From the NCBI GenBank assembly GCA_900549685.1, contig UROX01000043.1, positions 1 to 15,972 on the forward strand: DNA of 15,972 nt, in the 5' to 3' direction. The notes under the pieces are model-generated. The model saw nothing but the letters and a program-made list of their open reading frames with translations, had not been told where the DNA came from and made no database searches. The DNA comes from an uncultured Alistipes sp. GTDB taxonomy: Bacteria; Bacteroidota; Bacteroidia; Bacteroidales; Rikenellaceae. Below are positions 8,101 through 15,894 of the stretch, in pieces (the first letter of the stretch is position 1; the number at the start of each line of letters is the position of its first letter). A program made the position numbers and the translations under genes.

Positions 8101-11100
8101 TTATTCGATTGTCCGTCCCGCCGCGATCTCCGTTCCCGAGGCAGGCGGATCGCCAGGCTCTCCCTTGCGAATTCCGGCATACAGACAGTACGTCACAGGC
8201 AGCACCAACACCGTGAGAAACGATGCCACCAACAGTCCTCCCATGATCGTGGCCGCCATCCCACCGAACATCGAGTCGAAAAGCAGCGGAAGCATCCCCA
8301 GAATGGTCGTTCCGGAAGCCATCATCACCGGCACGATACGCGAACGGGTCGCCGCCACGACCGCATCGTAGGGTTGCCGCCCGGCCCGGGTTTCCTCGCC
8401 GATGCGGTCTACCAGCACGATGGCGTTCTTGATGTTCATGCCGACAAGCCCCAACAGCCCCAGCATGGCGAAAAAGTCGAACTGTTTGCCGGTAACGAGC
8501 AGCCCGAGCACGACCCCGATGAAAATCAGCGGAATCATCGACACGATGACCAGCGGCTTGCGGTAGTTGCGGAACAGGAGCAGCAGCGTCGCGAAAATCA
8601 ACAGAAACGTCAGCGGCATATTGGCAGCCAGCGCGGCATTCGATTCCTCCTGACTCTGTTGCTCGCCGAACACTTTCATCGTGCAGCCCTCCGGCAGGTC
8701 GATACGCGAAGCGACGGCCGAATAGACCTCGTCGAAAACCTGTCGGGTATTGGCTCCCCGCACCGGATCGCACTGGGACATCATCACCCGCTCGCGGTTA
8801 TAGCGTCTCACCACACCGTAGCGATAAGCGAAATCGAAACGCTCGGTCACCTGTTCCAGCGGATAGACCTTGCCCGAGGACGAATAGATCGGAATCGAAC
8901 GCAGGTTATTCAGGTTGAAATCGGCCTGATTCTCGTCCACGAGCATGATGGGCAGGAACTGGTCCTTGTGACGGAACTCGCCCAACCGGTAACCGGTCGT
9001 GCCGATGGTCATCTGCTGGGCGACCGACGCCCGGGTAATGCGCAGCCGGGGACCTTTCTCCTGCGAATAGACCGGAGTCCACACCGGGATGGGGTTGCCC
9101 CAACTGCCCCGGACATCGCCCACCGACGGGTTTTCGCGCATGATGCGCTCCGCCTTCTCGGTCAGCATCTCCAGCGTATCGATATTCGGTCCGATAAATC
9201 CGATCTCGATAGCTGCCTCGACGACAGGCGAGAGCTTGAACAGCGACGACCGGACCAGCAGATCGGGATACGACGACCGGACATAGGCGTCGAAACGGCG
9301 TTCCACGGCTGCCGTCGAATCCTTGTCGGTCAATTCGACCAGAATGTTGGCGAAATTGGGTTTCGGACCGAACGACGTGCTGGCCAGATAATAGCGGGGC
9401 GGCGAACTGCCCATCGTGACCGAAACGTTGCGCACGGAGGGTTGCTCGTGCAGCCACTGTTCGATCTCGATCATATGCCGCTCCGTATCGCGTATGTTAT
9501 ATCCGTCGGGCAGGAAACAGTCGGCCCGGAAATAGGGTTTGTCGAGGTTCGGGAAAAAGTTCTGCGGCATGACTTTCATGGCCCACAGCGCACTGCCGAA
9601 AAGCAGCAGCATCACGACGACCACCGTATATCGCCGGGCGATAAGCGCCTCGAGCATGCGATCGAACCTGCGGTAGAAAGGCCGGTCGTAGGGATCGCGC
9701 ACGGCGGAGGCACTGCCCTCGCGCAGCATGAAACTGCCGAAAAGAGGCGTCTGCGTCAGAGCGAGCACCCAGCTCAACGAGAGCGATATGGCCATCACGA
9801 CGAACAGCGGCTTGACGATCTCGGCCACGGACGAAGGGGCCAGATAGAGCGGCAGGAACGAACACACGGCGATGAACGTGGCGCCCAGCAGTCCCCACAT
9901 CGGTCCCGTAGCCCCATCGATGAGCGCCTGACGCCGGCCCGTTCCCCGAAGCATGGCATTGCGGGCATTGTCCGTCACGACGATCGCGTTATCGACCAGC
10001 ATGCCCATGGCGATGATGAATCCGGCCAGCGACGTCCGGTTCAGCCCGGCTCCCAACCATTGCATGACGAGCAGCGTTCCGCCGATCGAAAAGATCAGCG
10101 AACTGCCGATGAGTAGTCCCGAACGAACACCCATGAATGCCATGATGAGCAACACGACGATCAGCACCGACTCGGCCAAATTGAGTACGAACGTATTGTT
10201 GGCCTCGCGGGCGATCCGGTTTTCGGGATAGAGCGTCTGGAGGGTCATGCCGACGGGCATCTGCGGCAACAGGACGGACAGCTCCCGTTCGATCTGCGCA
10301 CCGGTCCGCACGACGTCTTTCTCCGAATCGGTCGAAATACCGATACCGATGGCCCGCATCCCGTTCACCCGCATCAGCGTAGCAGGCGGTTCGGCATAGC
10401 CCATTTCGATACGTGCGATATCGCCCAAACGGATCTGAAGCCCCTGCGAGGAGGTCAATATCTGGTCGCGCAGGTCGTCCAGCGTTTTGTAGGTCCCCGT
10501 TTCGATGATCTTGATCTGCATGTCGCCGGCCAGTTTCTCGCTGCCTCCGACCAGCGCATTCTGTCCCTCGAGCGTATGGATCACCTCTTCGGGCGTGATG
10601 AACAGGTTGCCGAGGGCGGCCATGCTGAGTCGCACGTTCACCACGCCGCTCTGCTCGCCGAACAGCGTCACCTTCTGTACGCCGTCCACGGTCACCAGCT
10701 CGGTCTTGATGCGTTGTGCCCAGTCGCGCATCTCCTCGTATGAAAAACCCTCGTCGGCCGTCAGTCCGTAATAGATGCCGAACACGTCGCCGAAATCGTC
10801 GCTCACCGAGATCGTCGAAGCGCCCTGCGGCAGGTCCGACTGTACGGAGAGTATCTTGCGCCGCAGTTCGTCCCACATCTGCGGCATTTCATCCGCAGGC
10901 GTGGAGGGCTGCAATTCGATCATGATTTTCGACATGCCGTAGAACGACTCGGAAGTGATCTTGTAGACCCGGCGCATCGACTGGATCTCACGCTCGATGG
11001 GCTCGGTTATCAACATCTCGACCTCCTCGGGCGTAGCTCCCGAATAACGGGTGACGATGGCTGCGCTTTTGATGACGAAAGGCGAGTCCTCCTTTTTGCC

Positions 11101-11196
11101 GAGCCGGTTGAATGCGACGATCCCTCCGAACAACAGAACGGCCAGAAAGAAAAAGATCACCTTCGCATTGTCGAGCGAATAGCGTGGCAGGTTCAT
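8101..11196 (-). CDS. RND-family efflux transporter permease (AcrB-like)
   Basis: This 1031-residue inner-membrane antiporter is expected to drive export of drugs or other amphiphiles with proton flow, as the middle part of a tripartite pump. The usual duplicated layout is visible: TM1 near 12-30, a large periplasmic loop of about 40-335, TM2-6 from about 338 to 490, TM7 near 523-542, a second periplasmic loop of about 550-860, and TM8-12 from 862 onward. TM4 reads GMLVDNAIVV: Asp402 matches AcrB Asp407, but the AcrB Asp408 position is Asn403. TM10 keeps the relay lysine (Lys923 in NIKNAIVLVD). The sequence lacks the heavy-metal subfamily pattern I would expect in TM4, so hydrophobic or amphiphilic substrates are more likely. 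The start ATG lies 7 bases after the fusion-protein stop codon. Confidence 0.94.
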   Translation of the reverse strand: MNLPRYSLDNAKVIFFFLAVLLFGGIVAFNRLGKKEDSPFVIKSAAIVTRYSGATPEEVEMLITEPIEREIQSMRRVYKITSESFYGMSKIMIELQPSTPADEMPQMWDELRRKILSVQSDLPQGASTISVSDDFGDVFGIYYGLTADEGFSYEEMRDWAQRIKTELVTVDGVQKVTLFGEQSGVVNVRLSMAALGNLFITPEEVIHTLEGQNALVGGSEKLAGDMQIKIIETGTYKTLDDLRDQILTSSQGLQIRLGDIARIEMGYAEPPATLMRVNGMRAIGIGISTDSEKDVVRTGAQIERELSVLLPQMPVGMTLQTLYPENRIAREANNTFVLNLAESVLIVVLLIMAFMGVRSGLLIGSSLIFSIGGTLLVMQWLGAGLNRTSLAGFIIAMGMLVDNAIVVTDNARNAMLRGTGRRQALIDGATGPMWGLLGATFIAVCSFLPLYLAPSSVAEIVKPLFVVMAISLSLSWVLALTQTPLFGSFMLREGSASAVRDPYDRPFYRRFDRMLEALIARRYTVVVVMLLLFGSALWAMKVMPQNFFPNLDKPYFRADCFLPDGYNIRDTERHMIEIEQWLHEQPSVRNVSVTMGSSPPRYYLASTSFGPKPNFANILVELTDKDSTAAVERRFDAYVRSSYPDLLVRSSLFKLSPVVEAAIEIGFIGPNIDTLEMLTEKAERIMRENPSVGDVRGSWGNPIPVWTPVYSQEKGPRLRITRASVAQQMTIGTTGYRLGEFRHKDQFLPIMLVDENQADFNLNNLRSIPIYSSSGKVYPLEQVTERFDFAYRYGVVRRYNRERVMMSQCDPVRGANTRQVFDEVYSAVASRIDLPEGCTMKVFGEQQSQEESNAALAANMPLTFLLIFATLLLLFRNYRKPLVIVSMIPLIFIGVVLGLLVTGKQFDFFAMLGLLGLVGMNIKNAIVLVDRIGEETRAGRQPYDAVVAATRSRIVPVMMASGTTILGMLPLLFDSMFGGMAATIMGGLLVASFLTVLVLPVTYCLYAGIRKGEPGDPPASGTEIAAGRTIE

Positions 11197-11203
11197 GGGC
11201 TTC

Positions 11204-12250
11204 TTATTTTAAGATTCTGACTTTCTCGCCTTCCGTCAGGCGGTAGACCCCGGCCGTCACGACTTCCTGTCCCGGATTCAGCCCGGTCTGCACGATGACC
11301 ATGTCGGTTCCGAACAATTCGCCGGGCGTCACTTCATGCAGTTCGGCCTGCCCGGCGGCATTCACGACCCAGACGCAGTCCTTCCCGTCGCGGCTGAACA
11401 GAGCCGTGATCGGAACGGCCGTCACATCCCTGCGGTCGGGATTATCGACCCGCAGATTGATCGTGCACGACATACCCGGAGCGATGTTGTAGCGCGAAAG
11501 GTTCTCGTCGTCGAGCGTCAGCGTCACGGCTATGCCGGCAGCCTGCGTCGAACTCTGGACATATTCCTTGAGCCGGGCATCGAACACGACGGACGGATAG
11601 CTGTCGAACTGCACCGTAAAAGCCACTTCGGCCGATTTGAGCGTCGTCAGCCCGCTTTCGGACATCGTGAACTTCACGCTGCGGGTCACGGGATTGACCA
11701 GCCGGACGATCGGTTCCCCGGCCTGCACACGCTGATAATTATCGACATACACCTTCTCGACCGCACCGGAAAACGGAGCGATCAGCCGCGTGTCGGAAAG
11801 AATGTTCTTCGAATTGTCGTAGGCTGTCCGGGCCCGGACATAGGCGGCGTCGGCCGTTTCGTAGTCCTGTCGCGAGATGGCCTGTTTTTCGAGCAGCCGT
11901 TTGTTGCGTTCCATCTGCGACTGGGCCGTGAGGAAAGTGGCCTTGTCGGCCTCCATCTGCAACACGAACTCACGGGCGTTGATCTCGGCGATGACGGTTC
12001 CCTTTTTCACGCTCTGTCCCTCGGAAACATTCATCTTGACGACCTGCCCCGATTCGCGGAACGCGAGGTTGGATATATCGTCGGCCACCGACATGCCGGC
12101 GAAATTCTTGTTCACCGATCCCAGCGACTCGGTCCGGTAAACCTTGACGGGCCGCACCGCATCGGTCGTCGGCTCGGACTGCGACTGCGTGCCGGTACAG
12201 CCGGAACCGGCCACGGCCGTCCCCAGCAATAAAAAAACGATTTTTCTCAT
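11204..12250 (-). CDS. RND efflux periplasmic adaptor (membrane fusion protein, HlyD-like lipoprotein)
   Basis: This is the periplasmic adaptor that links the RND transporter to the outer membrane channel. The 348-residue product begins with a short hydrophobic signal followed by Cys18 (AGSGC), a loose lipobox suggesting a lipid-anchored protein. The first half of the biotinyl-lipoyl-like domain contains GQVVKMNVSEGQSVKKG (about 67-83). A helical hairpin of about 95-150 is rich in Gln, Lys and Arg. The second lipoyl half contains LIAPFSGAVEKVYVDNYQ (about 157-174). A beta-barrel domain (about 185-270) and a membrane-proximal domain ending in LTEGEKVRILK complete the usual order. It is the first gene of the efflux operon, so the operon promoter should lie upstream of 12250. 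An inverted repeat abuts its start codon. Confidence 0.92.
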   Translation of the reverse strand: MRKIVFLLLGTAVAGSGCTGTQSQSEPTTDAVRPVKVYRTESLGSVNKNFAGMSVADDISNLAFRESGQVVKMNVSEGQSVKKGTVIAEINAREFVLQMEADKATFLTAQSQMERNKRLLEKQAISRQDYETADAAYVRARTAYDNSKNILSDTRLIAPFSGAVEKVYVDNYQRVQAGEPIVRLVNPVTRSVKFTMSESGLTTLKSAEVAFTVQFDSYPSVVFDARLKEYVQSSTQAAGIAVTLTLDDENLSRYNIAPGMSCTINLRVDNPDRRDVTAVPITALFSRDGKDCVWVVNAAGQAELHEVTPGELFGTDMVIVQTGLNPGQEVVTAGVYRLTEGEKVRILK

Positions 12251-12279
12251 AACAGGCTTTTATCCGAATGCCTGATTAT
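12249..12279 (-). promoter_or_regulatory. Inverted repeat abutting the efflux operon start
   Basis: ATAACAGGC (12249-12257) and GCCTGATTAT (12270-12279) form an inverted repeat with one bulged base and a 12-base spacer, ending inside the ATG of the adaptor gene. In DNA it could be an operator, and in RNA it could mask the start codon. No regulator gene is present in the window, so the role is inference. Confidence 0.35.
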
Positions 12280-12802
12280 AAGCCAAAATCATGCCACGCC
12301 GGACAAGGGGACACTCTCTCCGCCCCTGCGTATGTCCATTCCGATAACGACCGTTCACGCCCGGCGAACGGTCCCGACGATTTTCAAACGAACGCGAGGG
12401 AGATGAATCGTCGCCCTCGTAGCGTTTCGGGCTGTCACACCTGTCGTTCGGCCGATGCCTGGAAGCGGAATGTACGATGTGTCTCGGGACCGACAAAAAT
12501 TCCGAACCCATCCGGAAAACGCAGGCGGCCAAAGCCACAGCCGGCTCGCCCCGCCCGGCTGCTTCCGAGCGGCGGTCCGCCGTTCGACAATATACGCCCA
12601 TGCGACCGCAACGAACCGGCCTCGTCCGAGGATCGCAGCAACCACGATGACAGACCGGAACCGCCCGCTGTAATCTTCGGACAGGAACATGAACGCCCCC
12701 GAGAAGAGGCCGGACAAAAGACTTACGGCCGCGAATAATGGCGGTCGGAACGGAGATATGCTCCCGGAAAGGCGGGCACCCAAAGAATCGCCGAACGAAA
12801 AA
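12251..12802. other. Gene-free region upstream of the efflux operon, with several stem-loops
   Basis: About 550 bases lie between the end of the MauE/DoxX-type gene and the start of the efflux operon. Open frames here (for example 12355-12690 on the - strand) give Arg- and Ser-rich or randomly hydrophobic products that I do not recognise. Three inverted repeats cluster at 12301-12426: GGACA/TGTCC around GGGG/CCCC (12301-12337), a perfect 8-bp GACCGTTC/GAACGGTC (12349-12373), and AACGC-GAGGG paired with CCCTC-GCGTT (12391-12426). The region should contain the efflux promoter, but I find no good TAnnTTTG element. Confidence 0.55.
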
Positions 12803-12824
12803 TCACTTCCTACGGCGGAAAGTG
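12798..12824 (-). terminator. Probable terminator overlapping the stop codon of the MauE/DoxX-type gene
   Basis: On the - strand CACTTTCC (12824-12817) can pair with GGAAGTG (12810-12804) across a 6-base loop with one bulged T. ATTTTT follows at 12803-12798. The stem overlaps the last codons and the TGA, so the terminator would be built into the 3' end of the gene. The stem is short, so confidence is moderate. Confidence 0.5.
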
Positions 12825-14044
12825 TAAAGGAGCAAGAGTACGACCAGAGCGGCACCCGCCACACCCAGCGACCGGCCGGTCGCAGCACGGAACCTCAGAC
12901 TCAATACCGTCTCGAGCGGGGTTCGGTCGTCATAACGAGTAAGAAACGGAGGAATGTCCCGGCAATTCCATTTGCCGACGATTGTTCCCTCTTTGAGCAG
13001 AACGAGTCCCCTCCGGGCACGGATCAGGGTTTTGAGCGTCGTGCCGTCGATATTGTAAACCGGGACGGAACGTCCGCCGAGCGACAGAACGCCGTCTTCG
13101 GGCAACGGCGATGTCGTCAGACACACGACCGGATAACCGTGCCGCATCGCATATTCGACAGCTTCTTCCATGCGTTCCCGGCAACGTCCGTCCGGCAGGT
13201 CGTCCGTTTTCGTCAGCACCAGCAGGAAAACGTCGCGATCCGAAGCGAGCAGCGAGGGAGCATGGTCTCCGTCCGCATCGAAAATGGAGAATTCGAGAAT
13301 GGTCGGTTCCCGGTCCGAGGCGAGTTTTTCGATACGCGTATCGACATACTCCCAGCGGGTCGTGTCGTACCACGTGGTATCGGTCAGGGCAAATTCGCGC
13401 TTTTCGTCCGAGAGACGATCCCGGTAGATCAGCGTCGTCTTCACCTCATCGTCTCCCGATAGCATGGCGGACGGAATATTGACTCCCACCCGAAAAGGCA
13501 GCAGGTCGATAGGAGGCAGATGACGCAGGCTATATATGCCGAGTCCCGCCGACAGCAACAGGAAGAAAACGACCATCCCGTTTTCTGTTCTCTCCGACCT
13601 GAAATCGCTCCGACGGTACTGCACCCGTACCGTCCGCCAAAGACAAACAGCGAGAATCAACAGAGCGACATTTTTAAAGAAGGTCTGCCAATTGGTCAGC
13701 TTGATCGCATCGCCGAAACATCCGCAGTCCGAAACAGGATTCCACAGCGCCAGCACGAACGTGAGCAGCGTAAAAAAAGACAGGACCGCTACCGTCAATC
13801 CCACGACGATCCGTTCCCTGATCCGGAACAGCAGGCACAGTCCCAACGACAGTTCGAATGCCGACAGAATCACCGAAAAAGCATACTGTCCGCCCGCGAG
13901 CCACGACATCCCGAATGCGTGGAAATACTCCCCGGATTTGATCGCCGTCCCCCAAGGGTCGATTCCCTTGACGAATCCGGAAAAGATAAACACAAGCGCG
14001 ACGATCGAACGCGACAGGAAAGACAAAGCAGCGTATTTTTTCAT
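12803..14044 (-). CDS. MauE/DoxX-type membrane protein with thioredoxin-like periplasmic region (BT_3928-like)
   Basis: The 413-residue product begins with four membrane helices (about 10-25, 50-73, 80-100 and 122-137) of the DoxX/MauE kind. The motif DCGCFGD (106-112) lies before the fourth helix, as in MauE-type redox-associated proteins. A fifth helix follows at about 157-171. A large, probably periplasmic domain of about 175-385 includes segments that resemble a thioredoxin fold (ILEFSIFDADGD, FLLVLTKTDD, GLVLLKEGTIVGKW). It lacks a CxxC, and its cysteines at 288, 308 and 361 are isolated. A last helix with an RRRK tail (about 393-413) anchors the C-terminus. From memory this matches a Bacteroides family named after BT_3928, often found near tpiA, which is absent here. 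Function is unproven; a role in envelope thiol or redox handling is inference. The start is the ATG at 14044, without a Shine-Dalgarno sequence. Confidence 0.78.
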   Translation of the reverse strand: MKKYAALSFLSRSIVALVFIFSGFVKGIDPWGTAIKSGEYFHAFGMSWLAGGQYAFSVILSAFELSLGLCLLFRIRERIVVGLTVAVLSFFTLLTFVLALWNPVSDCGCFGDAIKLTNWQTFFKNVALLILAVCLWRTVRVQYRRSDFRSERTENGMVVFFLLLSAGLGIYSLRHLPPIDLLPFRVGVNIPSAMLSGDDEVKTTLIYRDRLSDEKREFALTDTTWYDTTRWEYVDTRIEKLASDREPTILEFSIFDADGDHAPSLLASDRDVFLLVLTKTDDLPDGRCRERMEEAVEYAMRHGYPVVCLTTSPLPEDGVLSLGGRSVPVYNIDGTTLKTLIRARRGLVLLKEGTIVGKWNCRDIPPFLTRYDDRTPLETVLSLRFRAATGRSLGVAGAALVVLLLLYTFRRRK

Positions 14045-14667
14045 GGCAATCGACGGTATGGATTGAGGCTACGGCAACACGATCATATACTTCGGTGTAC
14101 CGGCACTCATCGTAACCACCGCACTTTCCCGACAGCTTCCCGAAGTCCTCGACCGCGGACGGGCGATCCCACGCGACTCGTACCGCGACCGACAGCGAAC
14201 GGCATCGGAAAATACAGCCGGACACTTCCGATACATAAAAATATGCAATCGTCTATTGCAAATGTAGGATTTTTATTCGGTTCGGACAATTTTTCATTCC
14301 GGGGCATCTTTCTCACCGACAATCCATTTGCAGCTATCGTGTTCGGTTCTCCAAATCGCCGGTCGTCTTCTTTTCTACACGGTACATCGGGTTTGCCGTC
14401 GAACGACTCTCCGGCCATACCCCTCATCGTCGATTATACGTCTCCGTATACCGAATTACCTATCGAAGTACGCAACGACAGACGTCCCTGAACCGATATC
14501 GATTGCTGTCACCTCGCTTTCGAGACTGTATGCCTCCGCCAGGACGGTCGGATCAAACCTCTTTCACGACCTACGGCAACGGATAACAGCGGACGGAATT
14601 GAAAAATGTCGCCGGCATGCGGATACTCAAAACATGGAATTACCCATAGAATATCATTACCGAATAC
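14045..14667. other. Gene-poor region upstream of the MauE/DoxX-type gene
   Basis: This stretch lies between a strong terminator and the MauE/DoxX-type start. It holds a likely - strand promoter (14259-14290) and then about 200 bases before the ATG. A 55-codon frame on the - strand (14236 to 14069, MYRKCPAVF to MIVLP) starts just after the promoter. It is rich in Arg, Ser and Cys, so it is more likely untranslated leader than a gene. The part from 14291 to 14667 is less GC-rich and shows no gene I can support. Confidence 0.5.
14259..14290 (-). promoter_or_regulatory. Bacteroidetes-type promoter, probably for the MauE/DoxX-type gene
   Basis: On the - strand the sequence TACATTTG (14266-14259) matches the Bacteroidetes -7 consensus TAnnTTTG in every fixed position. 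ATTG (14290-14287), close to the -33 consensus TTTG, lies 20 bases upstream. The flanks are AT-rich compared with the rest of the window. Transcription would start near 14253 and give a leader of about 200 bases before the ATG at 14044. Confidence 0.6.
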
Positions 14668-14698
14668 AAAAAAAGAGGGTGTCCGTCGGGACACCCTC
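14668..14698 (-). terminator. Strong intrinsic terminator of the TPR/OmpA-like gene
   Basis: On the - strand a perfect 10-bp stem GAGGGTGTCC/GGACACCCTC with a 4-base loop (14698-14675) is followed by seven T residues (14674-14668). It lies 23 bases after the TAA of the TPR gene. There is no T-run on the other side, so it works for the - strand only. Confidence 0.93.
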
Positions 14699-14721
14699 CT
14701 ATATATATCGTCGCTAAAACC

Positions 14722-15894
14722 TTAGAGAGCGATGAATTCCTGCGAACCGAAGAGTTTCGCGAATTCCACGTCTTTGGTAGCCTGTTCTTTCAGAGCGGGT
14801 TTCTTAGCGATAGCGCTCTTGAGGTTGGCGATAGCGGCGCTGGAGTTACCTTCACGCATAGCGATAATGGCTTTGAGGTAATCGGCATCGGCGCAGTTCT
14901 CACCGGCCAGCAGCGATTTGGCTTTGGCCAGGTTGCCGTTCAGAACTTCGGCAACGGCGAGGTTGTAACCGCTCAACGTTTTGGTTGCAGCGGAATAGTC
15001 GCCTTCGGCCAGGCTGATGAGACCCATGTTGGCTTTCGAATCGGCCGTATTGAGAGCCGAGATGTATTTCTTAGCCGTAGCAACGTCGCCGTTCATCAGG
15101 GCCAGCACACCGAGGTTGTTGGTGATAGCAGCGTCCTTGCTCATGGCAGCGGCTTTGTCGAACTGAGTCTTGGCCTGAGCCAGTTTGCCTTCTTTGGCGA
15201 GAACGACACCGGCGTTGTTGTAACCGCGAACGCTGTTGTATTTAGCGGCAGCGGCTTCGTAGGCTTTGAGCTGCAGGGCTGCGTCTTTGGTCAGCGTAGC
15301 GGCATACAGCATTTCTTCTTCGCTCAACACGTCGATGTTCTTGTTGGCAGCTTCGAGGATTTCGGCATCGGTACGACCTTCGATATCCACATCGGCAACC
15401 AGTTTGGTACGACGCAGCTGAGGCAGGATTTCTTTGGCCAGCACTTCGAATACAGAAGACATGTTCTTGATCTCTTCGTCGCGTTTAACGGGGTTGTCGT
15501 TCATGGCCAGCACCTGAAGAATGAGGTCTTTGTCCTTGATGTCCGAAGCGGCTACGAGTTCTTTGAAACCTTCCCAGTCTTCACCGTAGAAAGCGATGTC
15601 GTATTTGGCATCCACGTCTTTGAGCGCTTTGCTGATAGCGGCCTGACCCGTTTCACTACGTTTTTTGGAGAGTTCGTCGTTGAATTTGACCGGACCGTCG
15701 GGCGAAGCGTAACCTTTGGCGTAAACGCTTCCGAGCGTAGCGCGATCTTTATCGGAGTATTCGCGAACGAATTCTTCGAACATTTTCACCTGTTCTTTGG
15801 TCAGCTCACCGGCACGTACGTTCGAACGGTTGATCTGGTACATGATGTCGGCGTTTTTGGAAATCGTCGTCACACGTTTGAAGTTGTCGGGCAT
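14722..15894 (-). CDS. TPR protein with OmpA-like region, N-terminal part missing
   Basis: This is the 390-residue C-terminal part of a Bacteroidales envelope-type protein. Residues about 55-90 contain GYASPDG and NDELSKKRSE, which resemble the core of an OmpA-like peptidoglycan-binding domain. A linker of about 100-190 includes EDWEGFKELV and ILPQLRR. Tetratricopeptide-like repeats run from about 205 to 365, with the pattern YNNAGVVLAKEGKLAQAKTQF followed by three or four more degenerate units. Homologues that I recall from Bacteroides have a signal peptide and roughly 200 further residues before the segment that begins here at PDNFKRV. In this window a TAG at 15930-15928 lies 11 codons upstream in frame, and no signal peptide is present. 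The ATG at 15894 is therefore the first available Met rather than a credible natural start. All 12 arginines use CGT (8) or CGC (4), which suggests high expression. The molecular function is unknown. Confidence 0.7.
   Translation of the reverse strand: MPDNFKRVTTISKNADIMYQINRSNVRAGELTKEQVKMFEEFVREYSDKDRATLGSVYAKGYASPDGPVKFNDELSKKRSETGQAAISKALKDVDAKYDIAFYGEDWEGFKELVAASDIKDKDLILQVLAMNDNPVKRDEEIKNMSSVFEVLAKEILPQLRRTKLVADVDIEGRTDAEILEAANKNIDVLSEEEMLYAATLTKDAALQLKAYEAAAAKYNSVRGYNNAGVVLAKEGKLAQAKTQFDKAAAMSKDAAITNNLGVLALMNGDVATAKKYISALNTADSKANMGLISLAEGDYSAATKTLSGYNLAVAEVLNGNLAKAKSLLAGENCADADYLKAIIAMREGNSSAAIANLKSAIAKKPALKEQATKDVEFAKLFGSQEFIAL

Noticed and set aside
8090..8773. N-terminal extension of the outer membrane channel frame
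   Set aside because: It overlaps the RND gene by more than 200 codons, while a proper signal peptide begins at 8089.
8374..10116. A 580-codon open frame on the + strand across the RND transporter gene
   Set aside because: It is antisense to an intact RND gene and has a low-complexity Arg/His/Asp/Gln-rich product without recognisable domains.
12355..12888. A hydrophobic 177-codon frame on the - strand
   Set aside because: It overlaps the end of the MauE/DoxX-type gene, and its product is a mix of hydrophobic and Arg-rich segments with no domain. It is more likely a chance frame.
14328..14717. A 129-codon frame on the + strand
   Set aside because: It runs through the terminator of the TPR gene, has no promoter or start context and gives an unrecognisable product.
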